Counted from the stretch's first letter, positions 25,374 to 34,357 are shown. The stretch is DNA of 64,000 bases from Rhodococcoides fascians NBRC 12155 = LMG 3623 (GCF_001894785.1 NZ_BCWW01000011.1:62001-126000), one strand, 5' to 3'. Numbers and translations are program-made. Notes: generated by a model from the sequence alone, not told the origin.

Positions 25374-25427
25374 TGGTTGGTCGATCGGTATTGGACGCAC
25401 TTGCTCTCGACGCCGACCATGGATCGC

Positions 25428-26120
25428 ATGACGACAAAGACCGCGCTGATCACCGGCGCCAACAAAGGGATCGGCTTTGCTATCGCACACGGACTCGGAA
25501 TGCAGGGAATCAGAGTAGGAGTAGGGGCCCGCAACGATGCACGACGACAGGATGCGGTCGACAAGCTTCGTACTGCGGGCATCGATGCCTTCGGAGTCCC
25601 TCTCGATGTCACCTCCGACGACAGCGTTGCTGCCGCCGCCGCCTCGATCGACGACCTGGACATACTGGTGAACAACGCAGGCATTTCCGGCGGCGACCAA
25701 CAGAATCCGACGACGCTGGATATCGACGTGCTGCGAACTACGTTAAACACCAACGTATTCGGAGTCATCCGAGTGACGAACGCACTACTTCCGACGCTTC
25801 TTCGGTCTGCCTCGCCACGCATTGTCAATGTCTCGAGCAACATGGGCTCGCTCGCGCTACAGACCGGCCCGGTAATGGCGGCATATGCTCCATCCAAGAC
25901 CATGGTGAACGCGATGACCGTGCAGTACGCACGGCAGCTCGCGGATACTGCGGTGATCGTGAATGCATGCTGCCCGGGCTATGTGGCAACGGATTTCACC
26001 GGATTTGCATCCACACGCACGCCGGAGGAGGGTGCGCGCATCGCTCTGAAGCTTGCCAGTCTGCCCGACGATGGCCCGCGGGGCGGATTCTTCGACGACG
26101 CCGGACCGGTGGCCTGGTGA
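25428..26120 (+). CDS. Short-chain dehydrogenase/reductase (SDR)
   Basis: A 230-residue classical SDR. It has the dinucleotide-binding TGANKGIGFAIAHGLG near residue 10, the NNAG motif (ILVNNAGIS) near residue 80, the catalytic Ser in RIVNVSSNMGSL and the YAPSK tyrosine-lysine pair near residue 150, then CCPGYVATDFTG. It should reduce or oxidise a carbonyl or alcohol with NAD(P)H. ATG 25428 is used; ATG 25419 adds three residues and is equally possible. The frame open from 25032 overlaps the LysR gene and is not used. It is controlled in all likelihood by the divergent LysR. Confidence 0.9.
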   Translation: MTTKTALITGANKGIGFAIAHGLGMQGIRVGVGARNDARRQDAVDKLRTAGIDAFGVPLDVTSDDSVAAAAASIDDLDILVNNAGISGGDQQNPTTLDIDVLRTTLNTNVFGVIRVTNALLPTLLRSASPRIVNVSSNMGSLALQTGPVMAAYAPSKTMVNAMTVQYARQLADTAVIVNACCPGYVATDFTGFASTRTPEEGARIALKLASLPDDGPRGGFFDDAGPVAW

Positions 26121-26181
26121 GACTCTCGGTGCCGAGCTGACCACCGCCGGCGGTGTCGAGGAGAAAGTAGTAGACCTCCCC

Positions 26182-26826
26182 CTACTCCCCTCGCGCCCGT
26201 CTGCGGTCCGCCGGGGTAAAGGCCGATACCGAACACGCATCGACACCCGCCGATCGCTTCCGGTGTTGGTAGTCCGCCACCGAATCGAAAGCTGCCGTCA
26301 CACCCAACGACGTCGAGACGTATGTCATCGACTTGCGACGCTGAAAGCCCAGGTCGGCACCCACCTCGACGGCGTCGATGTTCGATCCCAAGAACACGAA
26401 GTCCCAGTTGTACTCAGCCTCCTGCCGCTGGATCAACTCGCGCACAGCCGAATTCGTCCACTCCTGGCTTGAGTTCTCGTGACCGTCCGTCATCACGAGC
26501 ACCGTTACCGAGCCGGGGCGCTCATCCTCCGGCATCGTGGCCAGCCCGGCCCCGACCTCGCTGACGAGCCGGCCGATCGCGTCGTACAACGCGGTGCCAC
26601 CCCGCGGCTCGAGCATGAGCGGGTCGACGTCCTCGATCGGCACGTTGTCGTAGACCAGCTCGTACCGGTTGTCGAACTGCGCCAGCGTGACCACGGTCCG
26701 ACCGTCGGCCTCACGCTCCCTGGCAATGAACGAATCGAATCCGCCGCGGGTGTCGTCGGCGATGGAATGCATCGAACCGGACCTGTCGAGCAAAGCAGCA
26801 ACGAGAGATAGTTTCGGGTTGGTCAT
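26182..26826 (-). CDS. von Willebrand factor A (VWA) domain protein
   Basis: A 214-residue cytoplasmic VWA protein. The metal-ion-dependent adhesion site is visible as LLDRSGSMHS (DxSxS, residues 13-22), the later Thr in GGTALYDAIG and the Asp in MTDGHENSS. The C-terminal tail is basic and ends DRRRARGE. ATG 26824-26826 is preceded by AAGGAAAC. VWA proteins of this small type mediate metal-dependent protein contacts; the partner is unknown, but the DUF4352 gene is adjacent upstream in the same direction. A decayed copy of its 3' end lies at 24311-24477. Confidence 0.85.
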   Translation of the reverse strand: MTNPKLSLVAALLDRSGSMHSIADDTRGGFDSFIAREREADGRTVVTLAQFDNRYELVYDNVPIEDVDPLMLEPRGGTALYDAIGRLVSEVGAGLATMPEDERPGSVTVLVMTDGHENSSQEWTNSAVRELIQRQEAEYNWDFVFLGSNIDAVEVGADLGFQRRKSMTYVSTSLGVTAAFDSVADYQHRKRSAGVDACSVSAFTPADRRRARGE

Positions 26827-26905
26827 TGTTTCCTTCCGTGGGACGCAGCCTGAGCTGCGTCGAATGAATTGAATTGCGGGATAACGGAAGAGCGAATAGC
26901 GACGG

Positions 26906-27529
26906 CTACCGCAGCGCAACCGTCGTACCGCCCGAGAACGCCGAATCATGCAGCTCGATTTCCGCAGGCACGGTCCCGACGGGGACGTCGAACACGACAG
27001 TCGTGTCCAGCGCGTTGCCCGGGTTGATTTGCTCGTAGCCGATGCCCTCGTCGAGGTAGGCAGTTGCGAGGCTGTCGACCGAGTACTGCTTGCCGTCCGC
27101 GTCGAGCAACTTCTGCGAGGAAGCGTCCAAGCTCTGCGCACGATCGCCGATGTTGCGCACGGTCATCGTCACCTGAACGAACTCGCCCTGTGCGGTCTGC
27201 GTCAGGTATTCCGAACCGACCGTCGCGACGGGTGGTACGACCGCGGTGACGACGAACTCGAACTTTCCGTCGCGCACTGGGACGCCGATGCCCGGCTGAG
27301 TCGGCTCGGCCGGGGCCGCAGGAGCCGCTTCTTCCGACGACGGGGATCCGGCCGGCGCGGGAGCTGTCGGGCTCTCCGACGAACCACCACCGATGAGCCG
27401 AATGAGGACACCCAGCACGACGATAGCCAGGATGACGGTCAGGATCTTGTGTCGGGCAAACCAACTCTTCTTCTGCTCGGGAGCGGGCGGGGCGTACTGC
27501 TGCTGGGGGTTCGGGTTGTGGTTGGTCAT
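26906..27529 (-). CDS. DUF4352 membrane-anchored protein (paralogue B)
   Basis: A 207-residue relative of the protein at 23407-24177. It has a short Asn/Gln/Pro head, one membrane segment (ILTVILAIVVLGVLIRLIGG, residues about 30-49), an Ala/Pro/Glu-rich linker and a DUF4352 domain with GEFVQVTMTVRNIGDRAQSL and the ending LHDSAFSGGTTVALR. ATG 27527-27529 follows a GAGAGGAATT site. It lies 79 bp upstream of the VWA gene and is probably cotranscribed with it. Function unknown; the domain is expected outside the membrane. Confidence 0.85.
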   Translation of the reverse strand: MTNHNPNPQQQYAPPAPEQKKSWFARHKILTVILAIVVLGVLIRLIGGGSSESPTAPAPAGSPSSEEAAPAAPAEPTQPGIGVPVRDGKFEFVVTAVVPPVATVGSEYLTQTAQGEFVQVTMTVRNIGDRAQSLDASSQKLLDADGKQYSVDSLATAYLDEGIGYEQINPGNALDTTVVFDVPVGTVPAEIELHDSAFSGGTTVALR

Positions 27530-27694
27530 GTCGAAATTCCTCTCGTTCGGCGATGCATCAACCACACCGCAGTCGGCCCTGTCCGCGCCTCGGCTGACCG
27601 GTCGGTACGCCTCCTCCTTTCGGTCGCATCCGATGGGTCATGCGGGCCGTTCGGACGATTCGCCGTGTCGGTGCACGGCCGTACGCTTCTCCTC

Positions 27695-28900
27695 GTGAGC
27701 ACCCACCGGGCAGGCACCCTGCGCCGCAAAGCCTGGACTACGGCGGCGGTGGCCTTCAGCCTGTTCTGCTCGTTGATGACCGCCGGGTTGGCGGGCTCGT
27801 CCGGGACGCCCGGGTGGAACCTGGGCCTCGGAGTCACGCTCAACCTGATCGCCGGTGTCGCGTTGATCTGGCGACACGAACGGCCATGGGTGGTTCTGGG
27901 ACTGGCGTTGGCCGGGCCGTTGTTCTTCGCCACCGATGCGACGGCCGCGTTGATTGCCCTGTTTGCCGTCGGTGCGTTCGCACGCACCAAGCCGCTGGTG
28001 CTTGCTGCCGTCGCGGTATATGTCGCGTGCGGGGTGTCGTTGACGTACGACGCGCATCGCAGTCGGTACTACTCCGTCCTGACCATCGGTTCGACGAAGG
28101 CCGAGGACGGATCCGTACCGGTGGAATGGGACGTCCCGGCCTGGATTCCGTGGGTCGTCGCGGCAGTGCTCGTCGGGTTGGTCGTGGGTGGAGCAATACT
28201 GCGCCGCACGCGATCCGACCTGACGGAGGCTGTGGTCACCCGTGACAAGGTGACGGTGGAGTCCAACGCTCTTCGTGAGGAGATGCTGCTGAATGCGGAA
28301 CGTGCCCGCATCGCCCGCGACATGCACGACACCCTCGCCGCGAGCCTGAGCCGCATCTCGTTGTTCGCAGGCGGAATGCAGGTCAACAGCGCCGACGGGC
28401 CCGAGAAGGTAGCCCAGACGGCGTCGATGATTCGGCAGACCGCCCACGATGCGCTCGATGAGCTCAAGCGCATCATCGGTGTGCTGCGCGGATCGGCCGA
28501 TGCCTCGAGCGGTGGCCGGCAGAGTGTCGAGGGCATCTCCGATCTGGTGCACTCGGCGCTGGACGCGGGCTTGCACACGTCACTGATGCTCGACGTGACG
28601 CCCGGTGATATTGGGGCTGCGAGCAGTCATGTGGCGTATCGGGTGGTGCAGGAATCGCTGACCAATGCGCAGAAGCACGCTGACGGTTCGACCGTTCGGG
28701 TGGCGGTGCACGGGTCAGATCAGACGGGCGTGCGCGTCGATGTGCGCAATCAGCTGATGGGGCAACCTGCGTTCGCGCACGGGTCGGGCACAGGGTTGGC
28801 GGGCTTGGCCGAGCAGGTCCACGGGGTAGGCGGCACGTTCAGTGCCGGCGCGCAGCCTGGTGAGTTCGTGGTGTCGTGCTGGTTGCCGTGGTACTCCTGA
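27695..28900 (+). CDS. Two-component sensor histidine kinase (NarL/DesK type)
   Basis: About 401 residues. An N-terminal membrane block has several hydrophobic segments (for example AAVAFSLFCSLMTAGLA and PWVVAAVLVGLVVGGAIL). Then comes a HisKA_3 dimerisation domain with the phospho-acceptor in RIARDMHDTLAASLSRISLF, and a HATPase domain with VVQESLTNAQKHADGS and a glycine-rich GSGTGLAGLAEQV. The start is uncertain: GTG 27695 is used, GTG 27665 is also in frame, and the frame is open to 26948 across the divergent DUF4352 gene. It is followed after 38 bp by its response regulator. No separate sensing domain is seen, so the membrane part may sense the signal. Confidence 0.87.
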   Translation: MSTHRAGTLRRKAWTTAAVAFSLFCSLMTAGLAGSSGTPGWNLGLGVTLNLIAGVALIWRHERPWVVLGLALAGPLFFATDATAALIALFAVGAFARTKPLVLAAVAVYVACGVSLTYDAHRSRYYSVLTIGSTKAEDGSVPVEWDVPAWIPWVVAAVLVGLVVGGAILRRTRSDLTEAVVTRDKVTVESNALREEMLLNAERARIARDMHDTLAASLSRISLFAGGMQVNSADGPEKVAQTASMIRQTAHDALDELKRIIGVLRGSADASSGGRQSVEGISDLVHSALDAGLHTSLMLDVTPGDIGAASSHVAYRVVQESLTNAQKHADGSTVRVAVHGSDQTGVRVDVRNQLMGQPAFAHGSGTGLAGLAEQVHGVGGTFSAGAQPGEFVVSCWLPWYS

Positions 28901-28938
28901 CGGGCAGTGTCGGAGTCGCGTTCTAAGCTCAGCGAACC

Positions 28939-29592
28939 ATGACAGCGCCAGCCGTGATCACCGTTCTGATCGTCGACGACGACCCCTTCGTTCGGCGGGG
29001 CGTGACCGACATCTTCGCGAAGACCACGGACATTTCGGTGGTCGCCGACGTGGAGGACGGTGACCAGGTGTCTGCTGCAGTGGCGGCGTACCGGCCGCAC
29101 GTGGTGCTGATGGATCTTCAGATGCGACGGGTCGGCGGACTGGATTCCACCCGCGAGTTGATGACGCTGGCCCACCCACCGAAAGTCATCGCGATGACGG
29201 CGATGGATGTGGACGATCTGGTGGTACGGGCCATCGAGGTTGGGGCGCATAGCTTCCTGAGCAAGAGCGAGGCACCCGAGACGTTCCATCAGTCGGTTCG
29301 AGCAGTGGCATCCGGCAACACGTTGTTCAGTGAGGATTCGCTCCGGAAGATTGTGGCGACGTCGATGCTGCCGGCGGCCCGGCAATCGGTGTCGATGGAC
29401 ATGCTGAGCCCACGGGAGCGAGATGTGCTGCGCATCTTGGCTACTGGTTCGACCAATGCGGACATCTCCTCTGAGCTGTACCTCAGTGAGACAACGGTGA
29501 AAACCCATATCTCCGGGATCTTCGTGAAACTCGGTGTGCGCAATCGAGTCGAGGCGGCACTGGCTGCCTTTCGGGCAGGAATGGTTACGTGA
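28939..29592 (+). CDS. Response regulator, NarL/FixJ family
   Basis: A 217-residue partner of the kinase upstream. The receiver domain shows the acidic pair VLIVDDDPF near residue 10, the phosphorylated Asp in VVLMDLQM near residue 57, the switch Thr in AMTAMD and the Lys in FLSKSE. The C-terminal LuxR-type HTH is LSPRERDVLRILATGSTNADI with SETTVKTHISGIFVKLGV. Its targets are unknown; the divergent DUF4352-VWA operon beside the kinase gene is a natural candidate. Confidence 0.92.
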   Translation: MTAPAVITVLIVDDDPFVRRGVTDIFAKTTDISVVADVEDGDQVSAAVAAYRPHVVLMDLQMRRVGGLDSTRELMTLAHPPKVIAMTAMDVDDLVVRAIEVGAHSFLSKSEAPETFHQSVRAVASGNTLFSEDSLRKIVATSMLPAARQSVSMDMLSPRERDVLRILATGSTNADISSELYLSETTVKTHISGIFVKLGVRNRVEAALAAFRAGMVT

Positions 29593-30853
29593 GCGAAATC
29601 AAGCCACGATCGCCGGCCGCCTGAGTTCGAACTGCCGTGGAACAGAATGCGCCGCCGGATTAGGAGCCAGTCTCGCGCAATATGCATCTCGACAACGGAC
29701 GGTCGATCTTGGAGCGCGAGGTATCCATTGGAGCGTTTGCTCCAAGACATCCGAATACCGCGCCAAGATCTCCTCGCGGCTTCTCGACGGCAATTCTGTC
29801 ACCGTACAAGCACACGGCACCCAACCGCGGAAAGCCCGCCCATGTCACCCCCGGAGGGACAGTACCGGGCCTCTAGTCCTTGATCTGAGTGGCTCTTCGC
29901 AAGAACCGTGCCGAAGTCGACAACAGCGACCTCGGCAGCCATGCTTTACTCGCGGGTCAAATTCGGACAGACATGCTCGAAAAGCTGCGGACAATGGTAT
30001 CGGGTGTGTGCGCAGAAATGCATTCCCATCAAGTTGACAACCAGCGCGCCTGCGGCCTTCACCACCCAAGGATCGGGTATCAACTTGGTGAGCGTGTCCA
30101 GCTCTTTGATCCAAAGCCTTAGCGTGCCAGCCCCCACGACTTCGCAGCCAGTCTCTAAGACTTCGACGCCTCGGATCACTCCCTCTTAAGGTTAAGTTCT
30201 GGCTGATGTTAATCGGTATCGACTCTCGCACCATACGGGCGGAATTGATGCGATTCTGGTGGACGAGAAACCGCACTCTCGGCCTGGGGCATCCCGTATA
30301 CGCATGCGGAGCGGGTCTGCCTCAAGAGTAGCTGGTGGGTGGTACGAGACCATCGGCATCCCGGGAGACCCGCCCTGGTTGGCGGTGCCACCCAGGAGGG
30401 GAATTTCAGTGAGCGTCCATGTGGCATCTCGATGAGCGCTACCAGCAGTGGCGAATACCATCTGCGGAGAGCGCAAGGTAGCCCCTGCGGACGGTGGAGC
30501 AGCGCGGCCGATCTAAGACCCTACAACAGTCGACGCTAAAGCATGTCTCGTTCAACCTGGGGCCACCCGCCGCGATTCTCATCACTAAGCTGTACTCATA
30601 AATCGAAACATATACGCTTGGTTCTGCTTCAATGGCAAAGGTGAACTCGATCCAATACGAAGCCGCAAAATTTCCGGCATCAATCGCGAAGGCCGGCCAC
30701 TGTCTGGTCAGTGATGCCAAGATGATCCATGCGGCCACAACCGTCGGGGTCGCACCCGCTGGATCCGGAGGAAGTCGTGCCGTTCGCACGGCATTGCACG
30801 GAAGAGCCCGAGCAGGACACCGCTCGTTGGCAGAGCTGATATGGAGAGTCGCG
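29593..30853. other. Gene-poor tract, about 1.26 kb
   Basis: No gene could be recognised here. Base composition is less GC-rich and short open frames occur on all six frames without family similarity. The best candidate, on the minus strand at 29946-30179, is listed separately. The stretch marks the transition from the ordinary chromosome on the left to the defence island on the right and may hold debris of lost genes. An open frame from ATG 30632 runs into the nuclease-like gene downstream and could be its true N-terminus. Confidence 0.5.
29946..30179 (-). CDS. Possible small orphan ORF
   Basis: A 77-residue open frame starting at GTG 30179. The protein has a plausible amino-acid make-up, including a central hydrophobic stretch WVVKAAGALVVNLMG and three cysteines with two or more histidines towards the C-terminus. 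There is no convincing ribosome site and no family resemblance. Overlapping frames on the plus strand look less protein-like. It may be a remnant. Confidence 0.2.
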   Translation of the reverse strand: MIRGVEVLETGCEVVGAGTLRLWIKELDTLTKLIPDPWVVKAAGALVVNLMGMHFCAHTRYHCPQLFEHVCPNLTRE

Positions 30854-31654
30854 ATGACCGACGCAAACCTAGTACGTCAGTCGACCGGATTTATGCGAAG
30901 CGACGGCTATATGCGTCTGGATCCGAGCGAAAAGTCCGCTGTAAGCTACTTCCTCGGAATGGTGCAAGCCAAAATCATCGCGGGTGATGTTCTGAATATC
31001 TCTCATCTCGTACACCTCGATAGCCTACCGTCGTTCTCTACAGCAACACGGTCCCGCCCCGATTTCTACGGAATTGACTGGTCACACCCGAAAACTTGTT
31101 ACTTCTTAGAAGCCAAGGGGCGAACAATGGGCTACTCGGCAAGTGTGGTCGCAAAGGCAAAAAAGCAGACCACTCTGGTGACACACCACCCAAATTTCGA
31201 CAGATTGACCGGCATCGCCTCCTTATCCTATTTCAATAGAAATGGGTTCTGGACTTCCTACCTTGAAGATCCACCCGCGGAATCAAAGACTTCTCCGAAC
31301 GCTCCTTCCGCCGGCTCTCTGTACGCGTCTTATTACACACCCATTATCGACGCAATGACCAATGCAGATGTCGACAGACAGGATTCCAGTATTAGAACGG
31401 CATACATCGATGCGTTCGACTTTCAGCTCAGCTGCCCCACGTCTGTCTTCGACCTTTTAACTAGTAAACAAAATGACACCAGCCGAAGCGAACTGCCCGA
31501 GGCGCTCAACGAAGAACTTTCACGGCCTAGGAACAAATTGGAAGGATACCAAGACGGTAGTTCAAACTTCACCGGGTCAGATGGTATTCGAATCGAATTG
31601 GGCCCCTCGTGGTCCTCGAACGCCGACAGGGCGACGGAGGGAAACGAATCATGA
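30854..31654 (+). CDS. PD-(D/E)XK nuclease-like protein
   Basis: About 266 residues, not a family I can name. A nuclease-like signature is visible: RPDFYGIDW (Asp near residue 70) followed by CYFLEAKGRT (Glu 86, Lys 88), i.e. D-x15-E-x-K. Upstream the helical LDPSEKSAVSYFLGMVQAKI offers a further Glu. ATG 30854 is chosen because GGAGAG lies 5 nt before it; ATG 30632 would add 74 residues and lacks a ribosome site. The stop overlaps the start of the next gene (ATGA), so both products are made together. Codon use is less GC-biased than in the flanking genes, a sign of acquisition by transfer. Confidence 0.65.
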   Translation: MTDANLVRQSTGFMRSDGYMRLDPSEKSAVSYFLGMVQAKIIAGDVLNISHLVHLDSLPSFSTATRSRPDFYGIDWSHPKTCYFLEAKGRTMGYSASVVAKAKKQTTLVTHHPNFDRLTGIASLSYFNRNGFWTSYLEDPPAESKTSPNAPSAGSLYASYYTPIIDAMTNADVDRQDSSIRTAYIDAFDFQLSCPTSVFDLLTSKQNDTSRSELPEALNEELSRPRNKLEGYQDGSSNFTGSDGIRIELGPSWSSNADRATEGNES

Positions 31655-32607
31655 CAATAATACTCAGAGCAGTTGCCACTGACGGAGTGGTGATGGCAAG
31701 TGATGGCCGTACGGTGCACGGCTGGCCACACACTTCCATTAGCGAATACACTGAAAAAATCAGAGATTTCAAGCTTTGCTCTTCGGGCTTCATGGTGGCA
31801 ACTTCAGGAAGGGCAACCATTGACCAGAAGCCTGTAAATGCCCACATTTCCGAAATAGTTTCGGAAATGGGTGTGATGAAATCGCTCGATACGAATCGAT
31901 TGTTTGAGAATATTCAACAACGGATGCGTTCCGCACCGCCTACAAATGAGCATGATCAGGTCCTTCAGCTCGTCATCCAAGAGTATGACCTAGGCGGCCC
32001 GACGCGGTGCACTAGGTGGGCGGTCAATTCTGACAAGACTGTCGCTTTGGACTGCGCTACAACGTTCTCTGTTCAAGGAGAGCTGGAAGGCGAGCAAACG
32101 AATGGGATTAAACACAGAGTTCAACAAATAATGGACGAGAGAGCGCTACTCCCGCTTACAAATATGCGCACGACACGAAATATAGTGAAGGGCATACTGT
32201 CGTTCGCCTATAAAGATTCGTCTACAATCGCAAAGCGGCAGCCGTTTATGTATTGGCCGGAGTTCATCGAGGCTGAACTAGAGCTTAAGGAGTACGTTAC
32301 AAAGAAATGGGGAGCTAACTGGAGTAATCTTTCAGAAAAAGCAAGACAAACTAACATTACGGATCTATCTGATTACCGCGAATTCGACAGAGATCTTCAA
32401 TCGGCCATCGATGCCGGCACGATCTCAGCAGAGGAATCGGAGTTAATCATGGCTTCCGGCGGAGCTGCAGGAGTGGGGGGTTCAGCGCTCATTACTCAGA
32501 TTGGGATGGACGGTCACGTCGATCTGGCCAATTTCGAGGAAAGGCAGGTCTTGGAGTGGGATCCGAATTTCGTAATCGAGGAAGTTCCAGGCGTTGGCGG
32601 ACACTAA
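31651..32607 (+). CDS. Proteasome-like Ntn-hydrolase protein
   Basis: A 318-residue protein beginning MTIILRAVATDGVVMASDGR. This resembles the mature start of proteasome beta subunits: Thr2 could become the N-terminal nucleophile after Met removal, Asp18 falls where Asp17 lies, and Lys36 in TEKIRDF is near the Lys33 position, followed by the SSGFMVATSGRA strand pattern. A Gly/Ala-rich segment GGAAGVGGSALI lies near residue 280. The C-terminal third has no known match for me. ATG 31651 has a GGAGGG site and overlaps the stop of the nuclease-like gene. Proteolytic activity is an inference. Codon use is AT-richer than the neighbours. Confidence 0.65.
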   Translation: MTIILRAVATDGVVMASDGRTVHGWPHTSISEYTEKIRDFKLCSSGFMVATSGRATIDQKPVNAHISEIVSEMGVMKSLDTNRLFENIQQRMRSAPPTNEHDQVLQLVIQEYDLGGPTRCTRWAVNSDKTVALDCATTFSVQGELEGEQTNGIKHRVQQIMDERALLPLTNMRTTRNIVKGILSFAYKDSSTIAKRQPFMYWPEFIEAELELKEYVTKKWGANWSNLSEKARQTNITDLSDYREFDRDLQSAIDAGTISAEESELIMASGGAAGVGGSALITQIGMDGHVDLANFEERQVLEWDPNFVIEEVPGVGGH

Positions 32608-34156
32608 CGTCTTACCCATTCAAATTCAAAAGAGCTCCTAAACAGACGCGATCAAGCTATCCACAGAGCGCTTTTAAAGGCGAGGACACGGTAGCCACGA
32701 TTTGCGGTACCCCGTTGTCTGATTATCCGATGCCATTGGAAGTGCAATCCGGCGAGGGTGTTAGCAGCTGCTGCCAACTGGCACCAAGCTACTCGGCTCT
32801 CCCACCCACATGACCGCAAGCTCGTCTCTCGCCCTGGTTGCCGCGCCGTAGACCAACGACCGTTCCCGCTGCAGGGCATCGACACGGTCACCCTCCGGCA
32901 GTTGGGCGATAACGTAATCGCGGGGCATCGAGTTGGCACTGACGCCCACAAGGATGACGTTGGCAAACTCCATCCCCTTCGCCCGGTACATGGTCATCAC
33001 CTGCACTCCCGCTGATGACGATTTGGTCGAATTGTCGACGAAGGTTGCCGTCACCCCTCGCTCGCCGAGAGCGCGTGGCAGCGCAGAGGCCTCTTTGTTT
33101 GCCGGAGCCAGTAGCCCGATGGATGACTCAGCACCACCGCCCCAGGCTGAACCTGCTCAGCCACCTTGTCGTACAAGTCCGTCAAATTCTTGGCGCGGGC
33201 AGCCGTTGGGGCGGGTCCCATACGTGCGGACCGATCGCCGACAGGTATTTCTTTGTCGCCCTCGAGACCGACAAATTCTTCCCCGGTCAACACAGCGAGT
33301 GCATAGTGCAAGTTCTGCTGTGTCGTGGGGTAGTTAAGAGTCAGCCGCCTGGACCACCCGACGATGTTGATTCCGAATTATTTCAGCCCAATCTTCTGAC
33401 CATAGATTCGCTGATGAGCGTCCTCGGCGAAGAAAATGCACCGAGGGCGTGCAGCGCAACGTCATGGCCACGCCGGCGCAAGCGTAAACGGAACAACTCG
33501 ATGTATTTCAAGACACTATCGAACAGAACCCACGGCCTCTGCAGGAGCGTCGTAAGTGGACCGTCATCCTCGATAGTGGAGGACCTTGAATTTTCGGTCA
33601 CGAATAAGGTATTTTCCATTCGGGCCGGTTCTCACTTTCGCACACTTTTCAGGAAGTGCTTACGTTTTAAGCACGATCCACTACTCGAATTCCGGCCCTG
33701 TGATGTACCCCTGTTCTCATCCATATCGGATTTGAATGTCCCCACTCGTGGACTCTCCTCCGCGCAGCACTCCGCGCCGTTCATAGCGATTGACCAAGCC
33801 GCCTCTATTACGGTCCTCCGGCTTGATTTACGGGTATCCCGAGTCGGCTGCAGGTTCGATTGTGGGGCAACGAGGGACACGGACTGTGTACGACCCATCG
33901 GTGTTGACCGAGATGCCGCCGTAATCGCACGGTCGGGCCAATCTACGCAAAGTCGTACCGTTGCGCACCAGTGCCGCTCCAGGCTGACGAAGGACCCGAT
34001 GGTTTGCCGGTGGCCACGGCGCTCCAACTAGCGCGGGGGATCATGCGGCATCTGCGACACCTTGTTGGTTCACGCTAAACCGGCATCGTCCTCGGCTATG
34101 CTCGAACAAAACCGGTGAAACCAGGTTTGGTCGAAGCGAAAGGTTCTGCGTTCTCT
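32608..34156. other. Decayed tract between the Ntn-hydrolase gene and BREX
   Basis: About 1.55 kb without an intact gene. Its left part holds the UvrD-like helicase relic (32761 to about 33450). The right part, 33450-34100, has only frames with no recognisable similarity; on the minus strand a stretch ending at the stop at 33828-33830 could be the end of another broken gene, but support is weak. A -10-like TATGCT at 34097-34102 may belong to the promoter of the BREX operon. No insertion sequence or attachment site was recognised. Confidence 0.5.
32761..33450 (-). pseudogene. UvrD/Rep-like SF1 helicase remnant
   Basis: Read on the minus strand, three pieces of one SF1A helicase follow in order. 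The first is FFAEDAHQRIYGQKIG with the DxxQxIY motif and, a few codons on, an in-frame TAA at 33378-33380. The second is SRRLTLNYPTTQQNLHYAL (motif IV-like) with the following linker down to about 33130. After a frame change the third runs from 33054 to 32761 with VMTMYRAKGMEFANVILVG (motif V) and YGAATRARDELAVMWVGE (motif VI). The N-terminal ATP-binding half is absent. The stop, frameshift and truncation show it is dead. Confidence 0.75.
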
Positions 34157-34357
34157 ATGTCTGAGCCTTGGCTGTCTGCCGACGATATCGCCGCCCACCT
34201 GGGCGTCACGAAGGACACGGTCTACTCGTGGATCGCCGATAAGGCGATGCCCGCTCACAAGATCGGCCGTCTCTGGAAGTTCCAAGCGAGCGAGGTCGAC
34301 GAGTGGGTCCGCAATGGCGGAGCAGCTGTCCCAGAGGCGCAGCCCCCACCCAAATGA
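34157..34357 (+). CDS. Excisionase/MerR-like helix-turn-helix protein at the head of the BREX locus
   Basis: A 66-residue DNA-binding protein that is nearly all one winged HTH: WLSADDIAAHLGVTKDTVYS, then the turn KAMPAHKIGRLWKFQASEVDEWV. This is the DNA-binding domain, excisionase family, type. ATG 34157 starts the domain; GTG 34115 would add 14 residues. It sits 82 bp upstream of brxA in the same direction. BREX loci often carry a regulator at this place (commonly a WYL-type protein, BrxR), so this small protein may control the operon. Alternatively it is a leftover of a mobile element. Confidence 0.75.
   Translation: MSEPWLSADDIAAHLGVTKDTVYSWIADKAMPAHKIGRLWKFQASEVDEWVRNGGAAVPEAQPPPK

Noticed and set aside
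24504-25700. LysR gene with a 121-codon N-terminal extension
   Set aside because: The extension covers the palindrome and the divergent SDR gene. The HTH begins right after GTG 25335-25337.
33015-34031. A 338-codon plus-strand open frame between the Ntn-hydrolase gene and BREX
   Set aside because: It runs antisense to the helicase relic, has no family similarity, and no ribosome site precedes its start.
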